Shown here: piece after piece, positions 17,056-26,021 of the stretch | Position numbering within the stretch: the first letter of the stretch is position 1 | How the letters are laid out: the number at the start of each line of letters is the position of its first letter | DNA from: Candidatus Zixiibacteriota bacterium | GTDB taxonomy: Bacteria > Zixibacteria > MSB-5A5 > GN15 > FEB-12 | Assembly: GCA_017999435.1 (NCBI GenBank) | Contig: JAGNLV010000001.1 | Location: forward strand, 280,501-344,500 | DNA length: 64,000 nt | Direction: 5' to 3' | Program-made: the position numbers and the translations under genes | The notes under the pieces: model-generated | Seen by the model: the letters and a program-made list of their open reading frames with translations, nothing else | Databases searched by the model: none | What the model was told of the DNA's origin: nothing

Positions 17056-17634
17056 CTACTTCTTCAGCTTCAGCGCCTCCTCCCACCCGAGCTCGACGGC
17101 CCGGCGGTTCTTGTCCTCGGTCCCCTTGGGCGCGTGCTGCAGCACCGCCTCGGTCAGCTTCTCACACGAGACCAACCCGGTGAGGGCGGCGATCGATCCC
17201 AGCGCGATCACGTTGGCCACCATGATGCTCCCGATGTCGTTCCGCGCCATGCGTGTGAACTCCAGCGCGTAGGCCCGGTCCGCCGGGTATTCGCTGACCA
17301 GCGAGGAATCCACGATCAGGATCCCGTCGCCCTTGAGATCCCCGAAGTACTTGTCCAGGGCCTCCTGCGTCATCGCCAGCAGCAGGTCAAGCTTCATCGC
17401 CTTCGGGTAGTAGATCTCGTCCGAGGACACCACCACGTCGGACTTCGATGCCCCGCCGCGCGCCTCCGGACCGTACGACTGGCTCTGGCAGACTTTCTTC
17501 GCCTGCTCGCCGGTCCCGATCGCCTTCGACAGCACGACCGAGGCGAATATCATTCCCTGGCCGCCCGACCCCGACAGCCGCATCTCGAACCGGTCGGTCG
17601 GAACCTGTATCTTGTCGAGTAACCGATGTGCCAT
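17056..17634 (-). CDS. korC: 2-oxoglutarate:ferredoxin oxidoreductase, gamma subunit
   Basis: Subunit of the KOR complex that converts 2-oxoglutarate and CoA to succinyl-CoA with ferredoxin as acceptor. The 192 residues begin with [20 protein letters not shown] and contain [18 protein letters not shown], both hallmarks of the gamma (POR domain IV) subunit. I use the ATG at 17634 (MAHRLLDK) with GAGG upstream; an ATG at 17646 overlaps the korB stop (ATGA) and would add four residues. Follows korB directly. Confidence 0.93.
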   Translation of the reverse strand: MAHRLLDKIQVPTDRFEMRLSGSGGQGMIFASVVLSKAIGTGEQAKKVCQSQSYGPEARGGASKSDVVVSSDEIYYPKAMKLDLLLAMTQEALDKYFGDLKGDGILIVDSSLVSEYPADRAYALEFTRMARNDIGSIMVANVIALGSIAALTGLVSCEKLTEAVLQHAPKGTEDKNRRAVELGWEEALKLKK

Positions 17635-17642
17635 AGTGCGCC

Positions 17643-18509
17643 TCATTTCTTCTTGGCCCGGACGCGCTCGACCAGCATCCGGTACTCGTCGCAGAACTCG
17701 CTCGTCTGGGTGTCGTCGTGGAGCACGCCGATTGTGAACTTCCCCTCCAGTTCCTCCTTGGTCATCGACTTGGCCTTGCTCGCCATGACCGCGTTTTCCT
17801 TGAACGACTGGAGCATCGTCACCGCGTCCCCCTGCCGGTTGAGCCGCCCGAAATAGGTGTGGCAGTTGGACACCGCCTCCACCAGCGAAAAGCCCTTGTG
17901 TTCGAGCGCCTTGGTGATCAGGTTCTCCAACTGGGGCGTGTGGTAGACCGTCCCCCGCCCGACCCAGGTCGCCCCCGCCGCCTTGGCCAGCTCGCACGCG
18001 TCGAAGTGCTTCTCGGAGTTCCCGTAGGGGGTGGTTGTCGAAAACGCGTTGGCCGGTGTCGTCGGCGATCCCTGTCCCCCGGTCATGCCGTAGATGTTGT
18101 TGTTGATGAGGATGGTGGTGATGTCGATGTTGCGCCGGCAGGCGTGAATGAAGTGATTCCCGCCGATCGCCAGCGCGTCGCCGTCGCCCGTGATCACGAC
18201 CACTTTCATCTCCGGCCGCGCGAACTTCACACCGGTCGCAAACGGCAGCGCCCGTCCGTGGGTCGTGTGGAGCGAGTTGAAATCCATGTACACCGGCATC
18301 CGGCTCGAACAGCCGATCCCCGAGACCATGACCACCTCGTCCTTGCCGTACCCGAGCTTGTCGAGGGCGCGGATGAACGCCCCCATCACCACGCCGATCC
18401 CGCAGCCCGGACACCACACGTTCGGGAATTTCTTCCCCGGCCGAAGGTAGCCCAGGGTCACGTCCGACCGCTGCTTCCGGCTCTCTTTGCTGTCGGTCAC
18501 AGTGGCCAT
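17643..18509 (-). CDS. korB: 2-oxoglutarate:ferredoxin oxidoreductase, beta subunit (TPP binding)
   Basis: Thiamine-diphosphate-binding subunit, 288 residues. It shows WCPGCGIGVVMGAF, GIGCSSRMPVYMDFNSLHTTHGR, and the TPP/Mg motif GDGDALAIGGNHFIHACRRN ending in NNNIYGMTGGQ. These fit KorB of the 2-oxoglutarate class, as in Bacteroidetes and archaea. The ATG overlaps the korA stop (TAATG). It has no CxxC-rich ferredoxin insert of its own apart from WCPGC; electrons presumably pass to the KorD subunit. Confidence 0.95.
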   Translation of the reverse strand: MATVTDSKESRKQRSDVTLGYLRPGKKFPNVWCPGCGIGVVMGAFIRALDKLGYGKDEVVMVSGIGCSSRMPVYMDFNSLHTTHGRALPFATGVKFARPEMKVVVITGDGDALAIGGNHFIHACRRNIDITTILINNNIYGMTGGQGSPTTPANAFSTTTPYGNSEKHFDACELAKAAGATWVGRGTVYHTPQLENLITKALEHKGFSLVEAVSNCHTYFGRLNRQGDAVTMLQSFKENAVMASKAKSMTKEELEGKFTIGVLHDDTQTSEFCDEYRMLVERVRAKKK

Positions 18510-19642
18510 TAGAGCACCTCCTCCAGCTTCTCCAGAAGCTGCATTGGCGTCAGGATTTCCCCGTCATACCGCTGTAATCCGTGCACCGGAATATCCGGCG
18601 GCAGCACCCGCCTGACTTCGTGAATGATCTGTCCCATGTTCAGCTCGCCGACAATCACCTGCCGCGCCCGCCCGCACAGCTCGCGCAGCTGGCGGTCGGG
18701 GAACGGCCACACCGTGTAGAGCTGTACGCACCCTACCTTGAACCCCGCCTGGCGCGCCAGCTTCGTCGCCTGCAGGGCCGTCCGCGCCACTGATCCGTAG
18801 GTCACGTACACGTACTCGGCGTCCTCGACATACTCGGTCCGCAACTTCGCGATCTCGTCCACAAAGTGCTCGATCTTGAACCGCAGCTTGTCGAGCTTGG
18901 GCTTGATCTCGTCCGCCCGGTTGGTCGGAAACCCCTTCGCGTCGTGGGTGAGTCCGGTCACGTTGTAGCGGTATCCCTCGCCGTACGCCGGCATCGGGTT
19001 CACCCCGTTGGCCGTCATCTCATACGGCACATACTGCTCCGGCGGCACCGTCGGCCTCACCCGGTCGCGCACTTCGAGCTCCCCCGGCTCCGGGATCCGG
19101 ATGATCTCCCGCGAGTGCCCGATCACCTCGTCGAGCAGCACCGTGACCGGCGTGCGGAAGCGCTCGGCCAGGTTGAATGCCCGGACGGTCTCGGTGAAGG
19201 TATCGTTGACGTTCGAGGGCGCGACGGCGATCGCGGTGTAGTCGCCGTGCGTCCCCCAGCGCGCCTGCATCGTGTCCGACTGGCTCACCTTGGTCGGCAG
19301 TCCCGTCGAGGGTCCGCCGCGCTGGACGTTGACAATCACGACCGGCACCTCGGTCATGTAGGCATACCCGAGGTTCTCCACCATGAGGGAGAACCCGGGC
19401 CCCGAGGTCCCCGTCATCGCTTTGAGCCCCGACACCGAGGCTCCCACGATGGCCGCGATCGAGGCGATCTCATCCTCCATCTGGATGAACCGGCCGCCCA
19501 ATTTGGGCAGTTCGCGCGCGCTCACCTCGGCGATCTCGGTCGAGGGCGTGATGGGGTAGCCGGCGTAGAATCGCATCCCCGCGTACAGGGCGCCCTGCAC
19601 GCACGCGGCGTTCCCCTGCAGCAGTTGTTGATTGAGTGGCAT
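18509..19642 (-). CDS. korA: 2-oxoglutarate:ferredoxin oxidoreductase, alpha subunit
   Basis: Alpha subunit, 377 residues, carrying the pyrimidine-binding and domain II/III parts: LLQGNAACVQGALYAGMRFYAGYPITPSTEIAE, then IQMEDEIASIAAIVGAS and GTSGPGFSLMVENLGYA. The ATG at 19642 has GGGAG eight bases upstream. An ATG at 19657 shares a base with the korD stop (TGATG) and would add five residues; either is possible. Part of the korD-A-B-C operon, overlapping korB. Confidence 0.94.
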   Translation of the reverse strand: MPLNQQLLQGNAACVQGALYAGMRFYAGYPITPSTEIAEVSARELPKLGGRFIQMEDEIASIAAIVGASVSGLKAMTGTSGPGFSLMVENLGYAYMTEVPVVIVNVQRGGPSTGLPTKVSQSDTMQARWGTHGDYTAIAVAPSNVNDTFTETVRAFNLAERFRTPVTVLLDEVIGHSREIIRIPEPGELEVRDRVRPTVPPEQYVPYEMTANGVNPMPAYGEGYRYNVTGLTHDAKGFPTNRADEIKPKLDKLRFKIEHFVDEIAKLRTEYVEDAEYVYVTYGSVARTALQATKLARQAGFKVGCVQLYTVWPFPDRQLRELCGRARQVIVGELNMGQIIHEVRRVLPPDIPVHGLQRYDGEILTPMQLLEKLEEVL

Positions 19643-19656
19643 AAGCGACGCTCCCA

Positions 19657-19923
19657 TCACTTGTAGTTCGAGGTTATCGCGAAATCCGGACAGTGAATCC
19701 AGCAAATCTGGCACTGGGTGCAGTTCTCCGGCCGCGCGAGGACCGGCTTGCCGTCGCGGTCCGGTTCGAATACCTGACGCGGGCACAGGGCGATGCAGAT
19801 GTTGCAGGCCTTGCACCACGCGAGGTTGATGTTCAAAGGGGCGGGCCCCTTCGAATAGTCGTACTTGTTCTGCGGGCCGGGCTTCTCTCTGGTCTCGCCC
19901 GACTCGGTCTCTATCGCCGTCAT
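19657..19923 (-). CDS. korD: 2-oxoglutarate:ferredoxin oxidoreductase, delta (ferredoxin) subunit
   Basis: 88-residue ferredoxin-type protein with two [4Fe-4S] motifs, [12 protein letters not shown] and [12 protein letters not shown], each followed by the usual Pro. It would carry electrons from KorB to free ferredoxin. The N-terminal 35 residues are polar with no motif. GGAGA precedes the ATG at 19923 by six bases. Its position upstream of korA matches the KorDABC order. Confidence 0.93.
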   Translation of the reverse strand: MTAIETESGETREKPGPQNKYDYSKGPAPLNINLAWCKACNICIALCPRQVFEPDRDGKPVLARPENCTQCQICWIHCPDFAITSNYK

Positions 19924-19978
19924 CTCACGTCTCCGAGGTTGTCGGCCGCCGTGGCGGCCGAACGTCCGCCGACGCCGC

Positions 19979-21049
19979 TCATTTTCGTCTGCCCGCCGGA
20001 GCTTTCTTCCTGGCCTTGGTCCCGGTCTTCTTCGCCGCGTGCGGCTTTTTGTTTGCTTTTGCCGCCGGTCGGGCCGCGCGCGCCGCGCTTGCTCGGCCGG
20101 ATGTGGTCCTGATCTTGGTCCCCGCGCGGGACGCCGGTTTGGCCGCCGGCCGCGCCGCGCTCCTGGCCTTGCCCGCGCGCCTGGCCATCAGGTCTCTCAA
20201 CAGCGCGGGGATCTCGGTCGGCGATCCCGCCACCGGCACCCCCGCCGCCGTGAGCGCCGCCACCTTCCCCTCGGCCGTGCCGCTGCCGCCGGAGATGATC
20301 GCCCCGGCGTGCCCCATCCGCTTGCCCGGCGGCGCCGAACGCCCGGCGATGAAGGCTACCACCGGCTTGGTCATGCGCTTCTTGATGAACGCGGCCGCCT
20401 CCTCCTCGTCGGATCCGCCGATCTCCCCGATCATGACCACCCCCCGCGTCGCCGGGTCGGCCTCGAACGCCTCCAGGCAGTCGATGAAAGTGGTCCCGAT
20501 CACCTGGTCCCCGCCGATTCCGATGCAGGTGGTCTGCCCCATTCCCGCCAGCGTGAGCGCCCAGATCGCCTCGTAGGTGAGCGTCCCCGACCGCGAGACC
20601 ACTCCGACGTTGCCCTTTTTCACAATCGTCGCCGGCATGATCCCGATCTTGCACTGGTCGACCGAGATGAGGCCGGGGCAGTTGGGCCCGATCAGCCGCG
20701 CCCCGCGCGCCTTGACGTACGGGTACACCTTCATCATGTCGTTCGCCGGAAGTCCTTCGGTGATGCACACCACCAGCCCGATCCCGGCGTCGACCGCCTC
20801 GTAGATCGCATCGACGGCGAACGCCGGCGGCACGTAGACGACCGACACGTCCGCCCCGGTCGCCCCGACCGCCTCTTCCACCGTGTTGAACACGGGTATT
20901 CCCGCCACCTGGGAGCCGCCCTTTCCGGGCGTCACGCCGCCCACCACCTGCGTGCCGTAAGCCTTCATCTGCTGGGCGTGAAACGAGCCGTCGCGGCCGG
21001 TGATTCCCTGCACGAGCACTCTGGATTTCTGATTGATGAATATCGCCAT
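19979..21049 (-). CDS. sucD: Succinyl-CoA synthetase alpha subunit with basic C-terminal tail
   Basis: Alpha subunit of succinate-CoA ligase; forms succinate and ATP/GTP from succinyl-CoA, or the reverse. Residues 1-290 are a complete SucD: the CoA-binding [26 protein letters not shown], and the active-site phosphohistidine His247 in [14 protein letters not shown]. Residues about 291-356 are an added tail made almost only of Ala, Lys, Arg, Pro, Thr and Ser, with [10 protein letters not shown] and [18 protein letters not shown]; it resembles histone-H1-like tails and is absent from ordinary SucD (about 290 residues). The reading frame is open and the codon use is like the rest of the gene. Downstream neighbour of sucC, 12 bases away. 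Confidence 0.96.
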   Translation of the reverse strand: MAIFINQKSRVLVQGITGRDGSFHAQQMKAYGTQVVGGVTPGKGGSQVAGIPVFNTVEEAVGATGADVSVVYVPPAFAVDAIYEAVDAGIGLVVCITEGLPANDMMKVYPYVKARGARLIGPNCPGLISVDQCKIGIMPATIVKKGNVGVVSRSGTLTYEAIWALTLAGMGQTTCIGIGGDQVIGTTFIDCLEAFEADPATRGVVMIGEIGGSDEEEAAAFIKKRMTKPVVAFIAGRSAPPGKRMGHAGAIISGGSGTAEGKVAALTAAGVPVAGSPTEIPALLRDLMARRAGKARSAARPAAKPASRAGTKIRTTSGRASAARAARPAAKANKKPHAAKKTGTKARKKAPAGRRK

Positions 21050-21061
21050 ACGCTACCTCGC

Positions 21062-22201
21062 CTAGTCCTGTCCGCCCGCCAGCGCAATCGCTTTTTTGAC
21101 CACCTTGTCGAGCGTATCTTCAAACGGCAGATGGTAGCGCGCGAGGATGCGCGCCGCCTCCGCCTCGTTCGTTCCGGCCAGCCGCACTACGATCGGCGTC
21201 TTCGGCTTCAACTCGTCGAGCGCCTGCACGAGTCCGTTGGCCACGTCGTCGCACCGCGTGATCCCCCCGAAGATGTTGACCAGGATGGCCTTCACGTTGG
21301 GATCCGAGGTGATGATGCGCAGCGCCGTCACCACCTTCTGCGGGTTGGACGAGCCGCCGATATCGAGGAAATTGGCCGGCTCGCCCCCGTAGCGCTTCAC
21401 GAGATCCATGGTCGCCATCGCCAGCCCCGCTCCGTTGACCATGCACCCGATCGTCCCCTCGAGTTTCACGTACGAGAGGTCGGCCTCGCGCGCCTGGGTC
21501 TCGGTCGGCGGCTCCGCGTCCAGGTCCCGCATGGCCGTGATTGCCGGCTGGCGGTAGAGGGCGTTGTCGTCGATGTTGACTTTCGCGTCGATCGCCACCA
21601 CCTCGCTCGCCGCGTTCGTGATGAGCGGATTGATTTCCACCAGCGACGCATCCACCGCCCAGAACGTCTCGTAGAGCTTCATGATGATGTCGGCCGCCTG
21701 GCGGACCTGGCTGATGTCCCGGTAGAGCTTGTAGGCGAGGTTCCGCGCCTGGAACAGCTTCAGCCCGGTGACCGGATCGACCGCCAGCTTGTGAATCTTC
21801 TCGGGCGTCTTCGCCGCCACTTCCTCGATGTCGATCCCGCCCGCCGCCGACACCATGATCACCGGCCTCCGGCTCGCCCGGTCGAGGATGATTCCCACGT
21901 ACGCTTCCGAGATGATGTCGGCGGCCTCCGTAACCAGCACCTTCTTGACCGTCAGACCCTTGATGTCCATCCCCAGGATGGTGGTGGCGAGCACTTTCGC
22001 GGCCTCGGCGTTTTCGGCGTATTTGACCCCCCCGGCCTTGCCGCGGCCGCCGACGTGGACCTGCGCCTTCACCATCACCGGCTTGTTCACCCGGTCGGCG
22101 ATCTGATACGCCTCCAGCGGCGTCGTCGCCACGTCCCCCGCCGGCACCGGGATCCCGTGGCGCGCGAACAGTTGCTTCGCCTGATACTCGTGAATCTTCA
22201 T
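21062..22201 (-). CDS. sucC: Succinyl-CoA synthetase beta subunit
   Basis: Beta subunit with an ATP-grasp nucleotide-binding domain, 379 residues. It begins MKIHEYQAKQLFARHGIPVP, then VKAQVHVGGRGKAGGVK, LVEINPL with metal-binding Asn, and the C-terminal NFLDIGGSS and NIFGGITRCDDVANGL that contact the alpha subunit. The start ATG is in an ATGA overlap with the cca stop, so succinyl-CoA synthetase is co-transcribed with tRNA maturation and carbamate kinase genes. Confidence 0.96.
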   Translation of the reverse strand: MKIHEYQAKQLFARHGIPVPAGDVATTPLEAYQIADRVNKPVMVKAQVHVGGRGKAGGVKYAENAEAAKVLATTILGMDIKGLTVKKVLVTEAADIISEAYVGIILDRASRRPVIMVSAAGGIDIEEVAAKTPEKIHKLAVDPVTGLKLFQARNLAYKLYRDISQVRQAADIIMKLYETFWAVDASLVEINPLITNAASEVVAIDAKVNIDDNALYRQPAITAMRDLDAEPPTETQAREADLSYVKLEGTIGCMVNGAGLAMATMDLVKRYGGEPANFLDIGGSSNPQKVVTALRIITSDPNVKAILVNIFGGITRCDDVANGLVQALDELKPKTPIVVRLAGTNEAEAARILARYHLPFEDTLDKVVKKAIALAGGQD

Positions 22202-23595
22202 AGGTCGGATTCCTTATCGTTCGGACTCTCCTTCGTTGCCTCGTAGAACTCCCGGGCCAGGTCCGCCAGCGTCTCCGGCTGATTCAGCTCCGGGTCGTCG
22301 AGCACCTGCTCCAGCAGGTAGTCCAGCACGCGGCCGATCAGCGGCCCGGGCGCCACCTTCAGGATACGCATCACGTCGCCGCCGTCAAGTGCCAGATCGT
22401 TCAGCGAAAACGGCGGTTTCCGGTCCAGCTCCGCGCGGATCCGGGCCTCAAATTCGTCCACATCGTCCGTCCGTCCCCCCATGCCCTGGGCGGTCACATC
22501 GGCCCGCCGCAGGTCCAAAAGGTCGAAAATAAGGGGCACGCCTACCCGGCGGACCAGCCGGCGCAACCCCTTGTCGGTCACGTCCGTCGTGAACATGTGC
22601 CGCTCGACCAGGGTGGTCACCTGCCGGATCAGGTCGTGGGCGAAGCGCAGGCGGCGCAGCACGCTCCGGGCGGTCGCCGCGCCGAGCATCTCGTGGCCGT
22701 AGAACGTCGCCCCCGGCTGCCCCTCCCGGATCACCTCGCGCTTGGCCTGCGGCTTGTTGATATCGTGGAACAGCGCCGCCAGCCGCACCGCCAGCCCGCG
22801 CGGGCAGGCGTCGATCGTCCGCAGCGTGTGTTCGAACACGTCGTAGGCGTGGAACCCGCCCGGCTGCGCCACGCCGACACAGGCCTGCAGTTCGGGGAGG
22901 ACCTCCGCCAGGAGCCCGCTCCGTTCCATCAGCTGGAGTCCGCGCGAGGGGCGGGCCGCCCGCTCGAGCAGTTTGCGCAGCTCCTCGGCGATCCGCTCGG
23001 CCGAGACCGTCCGGATAAGCGGGGCCTTGGCCGCGATCGCCGCAAACGTCCGCTCCTCGATGTCGAATTCGAAGCGCGCCGCAAACCCCACCGCCCGCAG
23101 CATGCGCAGCGGGTCGTCGGTGAATGACTCCGGGTAGACCATCCGGACCAGCCGCTTGCGCAGGTCTTCCTGCCCGCCGAGCGGGTCGATGATCTCGTCG
23201 GACCCCAGCGCGATCGCCATCGCGTTGATCGTGAAATCCCGCCGCACGAGGTCGTCTTCGATCGCCAGCGCGGGATCGTACCGCACCTCGAAATCCTTGT
23301 GCCCCACCCCCGTCGAGTGCTCCGTCCGGGGCAGCGAAATGTCGAACGTCACCGGCGCCCCGTCCCGGTACTCCGTGTACTTGATTACCCCGAAACTGCG
23401 GCCCACCAGGTTTACCTGGCCGAACTGCCGCAGCAGGCGCGACAACTCGTCGTACCCGATCCCCGTGACGAGGAAATCCCGGTCCGCGCTCGCCGGACTC
23501 CCGGCCAGCAGCCGGTCCCGGACCGTTCCTCCGACCTCGTACATGCGGCCTTTCTCCAGAACTGCCTCGATCGCTTCCCGTGACAATTCGTTCAT
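22198..23595 (-). CDS. cca: tRNA nucleotidyltransferase / poly(A) polymerase family with HD domain
   Basis: Adds CCA to tRNA 3' ends, or polyadenylates RNA; the two activities cannot be told apart by eye. The 465 residues have the class II head GRMYEVGGTVRDRLL, ADRDFLVTG with the catalytic Asp pair, RRDFTINAMAI, DPLRMLRAVGFAARFEF, and a C-terminal HD domain with LAALFHDINKP and GHEMLGA. The HD domain implies an additional phosphohydrolase activity on 2',3'-cyclic ends or phosphates. ATG at 23595; ends in an ATGA overlap with sucC. Confidence 0.9.
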   Translation of the reverse strand: MNELSREAIEAVLEKGRMYEVGGTVRDRLLAGSPASADRDFLVTGIGYDELSRLLRQFGQVNLVGRSFGVIKYTEYRDGAPVTFDISLPRTEHSTGVGHKDFEVRYDPALAIEDDLVRRDFTINAMAIALGSDEIIDPLGGQEDLRKRLVRMVYPESFTDDPLRMLRAVGFAARFEFDIEERTFAAIAAKAPLIRTVSAERIAEELRKLLERAARPSRGLQLMERSGLLAEVLPELQACVGVAQPGGFHAYDVFEHTLRTIDACPRGLAVRLAALFHDINKPQAKREVIREGQPGATFYGHEMLGAATARSVLRRLRFAHDLIRQVTTLVERHMFTTDVTDKGLRRLVRRVGVPLIFDLLDLRRADVTAQGMGGRTDDVDEFEARIRAELDRKPPFSLNDLALDGGDVMRILKVAPGPLIGRVLDYLLEQVLDDPELNQPETLADLAREFYEATKESPNDKESDL

Positions 23596-23596
23596 T

Positions 23597-24580
23597 TCAA
23601 TCCGGGCGTATGCGCGTTCCCGCCTGGCCGTGCACCGCGGCGTGAGCGTTTTCCAGCGACGTAATGATCACGAGTTTTCCCCCGTGCTCGATGAATTTCA
23701 CCGCCGCTTCCACCTTCGGCCCCATCGACCCCGGGGGGAAGTGTCCCTCGCGAAGGTACTGCCGCATCCGCGTCACCGTCACTTCTTCGAGCTTTTTCTC
23801 CTGCGGGGTGCCGAAAGCGACGGCGACGTGGTCGACGGCGGTGAGGATGCACAGGATGTCGGCGCCGATCTCGTTGGCCAGCACCGCCGAGGCGAGGTCT
23901 TTGTCGATCACCGCATCGAACCCCTCGTAGTATCCCCGGCCGTCGAGGTAGACCGGGATGCCGCCGCCGCCGGCGGCGATGACGATGATACCGCGGGCGA
24001 CCAGCTCCCTGATCGTCTCGCCGTTGACCACGGCGGTCGGTTTCGGCGACGGGACCACGCGCCGCCACCCCCGCTGAGCATCCTGCTTCATGGTCCACCC
24101 GCGCTCCTTGGCGAAGCGCCGCGCCTCCTCTTCGGTGTAGAACTGCCCGATGAATTTGGTCGGGTTCTGGAGGGCCGGGTCGTTCATATCGATGAGCATC
24201 TGGGTGATGAGGGTGACCACGCGCCGGTCGATTTTCTCGCTGCGCAGCCGGTTCTGGAGCGACTGCTCGATCATGTAGCCCATCCCGCCCTCGGTGTCCG
24301 CCACCAGCACGCCCAAGGGCAGGATCGGCGCCCGTCCGCGGGCGAGTTCCACCCGCAAGAGCGCGTTGCCGACCTGCGGCCCGTTGCCGTGCGAGATCAC
24401 CAGGTTGAAACCGTCGCGCGCCAGATCCACGATCCCGTCCAGCGATTTCCGCGTGTTCGCGAACTGGTTGGCGATCGTGTCTTCCTGGTCCGGCCGGGTG
24501 ATCGCGTTCCCGCCGAGCGCCACCACTGCCGTTCTGTTTGCTGCTGTCTGCCTGATTGGTCTGTCCTCGTTGCAGTTCAT
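23597..24580 (-). CDS. arcC: Carbamate kinase
   Basis: Reversibly makes carbamoyl phosphate and ADP from carbamate and ATP. It has 327 residues, near the usual 310. Motifs: VVALGGNAI at the start, ISHGNGPQVGN, LVADTEGGMGYMIEQ, the PSPKPTAV segment, IIVIAAGGGGIPVY, VIDKDLASAVLANEI and GSMGPKVEAAVKFIEHGG. Either the ATG at 24580 (MNCNEDRP) or one at 24622 (ATGA overlap with the upstream COG2403 gene) is the start; the interval between them forms a perfect hairpin, which makes me prefer 24580. No ornithine transcarbamylase or arginine deiminase gene is nearby, so it need not belong to an arginine pathway. Confidence 0.94.
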   Translation of the reverse strand: MNCNEDRPIRQTAANRTAVVALGGNAITRPDQEDTIANQFANTRKSLDGIVDLARDGFNLVISHGNGPQVGNALLRVELARGRAPILPLGVLVADTEGGMGYMIEQSLQNRLRSEKIDRRVVTLITQMLIDMNDPALQNPTKFIGQFYTEEEARRFAKERGWTMKQDAQRGWRRVVPSPKPTAVVNGETIRELVARGIIVIAAGGGGIPVYLDGRGYYEGFDAVIDKDLASAVLANEIGADILCILTAVDHVAVAFGTPQEKKLEEVTVTRMRQYLREGHFPPGSMGPKVEAAVKFIEHGGKLVIITSLENAHAAVHGQAGTRIRPD

Positions 24581-24584
24581 GCCG

Positions 24585-24611
24585 GCGGGCCGGGGGTTTT
24601 CCCCGGCCCGC
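24585..24611 (-). other. Perfect 11-bp hairpin between COG2403 gene and arcC
   Basis: GCGGGCCGGGG pairs perfectly with CCCCGGCCCGC around a 5-base loop. It begins 4 bases before the arcC ATG and would sit at the ribosome-binding region, where it could limit arcC translation or mark a processing site. Confidence 0.6.
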
Positions 24612-24618
24612 GCCGTGG

Positions 24619-25995
24619 TCATCCGCGGGCTTTCTTCCTCGGGGCCGGCGCCTTGGCCGCCCCTTTCTTCTGCCGTCCGACAAATTCGCCCAGCACGTCC
24701 GCCAGGTTCGGCCGCCCGATCTCCTGCAGGCTGTAACCCACCCGCACCGTCGGTTTCCTGATCTTGATGATCCGCGACAGGTCGATCGGCGTGGCGATCA
24801 CCACCGCGTCGCACTCCGTCCGGTTGATCGTCGTCTCCAGATCCTTGATCTGCTTCGGGCCGTAGCCCATGGCCGGGAGGAGGACTCCGATGTCCGGGTA
24901 CTTCTTGAATGTCTCCGAGATCGAGTTGACCGTGTAGGGCCGGGGATCGACCAGTTCGGCCGCGCCGAATTTCTCGGCCGCCACCACGCCCGCCCCGTAG
25001 GCCATCTCGCCGTGGGTGAGTGTCGGCCCGTCCTCGACCACGAGCACCCGCTTGCCCTTGATCAGCGCGGGCTTGTCGACATCGAGCGGCGAGGCCGCGT
25101 CGATCACGACCGCGTCCGGATTGTAGGCACTGACGTTGGCCCGCACCTCGGCCACCCCTTCCGGCTCGGCCGAGTCGATCTTATTGATCACGACCACGTC
25201 CGCCAGCAGGAGGTTGTTCTGGCCGGGGTAGTAGGAGATCTCGTGGCCCGGGCGGTGCGGGTCGACCACCGTGATGTACAGGTCCGGCTTGTAGAACGAC
25301 ATGTCGTTGTTCCCGCCGTCCCACAGGATCACGTCGGCTTCCTGCTCGGCCTGGCGAATGATCTTCTCGTAATCGACGCCGGCGTAGACCACCACGCCCC
25401 GGTCGATGTGGGGCTCGTATTCCTCCCGCTCCTCGATCGTGCACTTGTGCGTATCGAGATCGCGCAGGTGGGCGAAGCGCTGGACCACCTGTTTGCCCAG
25501 GTCGCCGTAGGGCATGGGGTGGCGGATCGCCACCACTTTCTTGCCGAGCGCCTGCAGCACCTCGGCCACCCGCCGGGTCGTCTGCGACTTCCCGCAGCCG
25601 GTCCGCACCGCCGTCACCGCCACCACCGGCTTGGCCGAGGCCAGCATGGTCGCCGCGCCCCCTTCGACTGCGAAGCGCGCCCCCGCCGCCATCACGTAGG
25701 CCGCTTTCTGCATGATATAGTGGTAGGGGACGTCCGAGTAGGAGAACACAACCTCGTCGGCGCCGTGCTTGCGGATCAGGTTGATCAGCTCGTCCTCGGC
25801 GTGAATGGGGATCCCGTTCGGGTAGTTCTTGCCCGCGAGCACCTTCGGGTACTTCCGCCCCTCGATGTCGGGGATCTGCGTGGCCGTGAATGCGACCACT
25901 TCGACGCTGTCGTTGTCGCGGTAGAGGACGTTGAAATTGTGAAAATCTCGTCCCGCCGCCCCCATGATAATGATCCGTTTCTTCGTCTTGGCCAT
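24619..25995 (-). CDS. COG2403 / cyclic 2,3-diphosphoglycerate synthetase-like P-loop protein
   Basis: A predicted GTPase related to cyclic 2,3-diphosphoglycerate synthetase. The 458 residues start KKRIIIMGAAGRDFHNFN, a nucleotide-binding N-terminal domain, then a P-loop AVRTGCGKSQTTRR (around residue 130), ILWDGGNNDMSFYKPDLYI, VVINKIDSAEP (an NKxD-like GTP motif), and end in a basic tail KKGAAKAPAPRKKARG. GGAGGT five bases before the ATG fixes the start. The family is often found beside carbamate kinase, as here; the true substrate in bacteria is unknown to me. Whether cyclic diphosphoglycerate is made cannot be told from sequence. Confidence 0.85.
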   Translation of the reverse strand: MAKTKKRIIIMGAAGRDFHNFNVLYRDNDSVEVVAFTATQIPDIEGRKYPKVLAGKNYPNGIPIHAEDELINLIRKHGADEVVFSYSDVPYHYIMQKAAYVMAAGARFAVEGGAATMLASAKPVVAVTAVRTGCGKSQTTRRVAEVLQALGKKVVAIRHPMPYGDLGKQVVQRFAHLRDLDTHKCTIEEREEYEPHIDRGVVVYAGVDYEKIIRQAEQEADVILWDGGNNDMSFYKPDLYITVVDPHRPGHEISYYPGQNNLLLADVVVINKIDSAEPEGVAEVRANVSAYNPDAVVIDAASPLDVDKPALIKGKRVLVVEDGPTLTHGEMAYGAGVVAAEKFGAAELVDPRPYTVNSISETFKKYPDIGVLLPAMGYGPKQIKDLETTINRTECDAVVIATPIDLSRIIKIRKPTVRVGYSLQEIGRPNLADVLGEFVGRQKKGAAKAPAPRKKARG

Positions 25996-26021
25996 GTCCT
26001 ACCTCCGGTTAGCGCACCTGT

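Noticed and set aside
23156-24736. 526-codon plus-strand open frame
   Set aside because: Antisense to cca and arcC, which have complete family motifs on the other strand.
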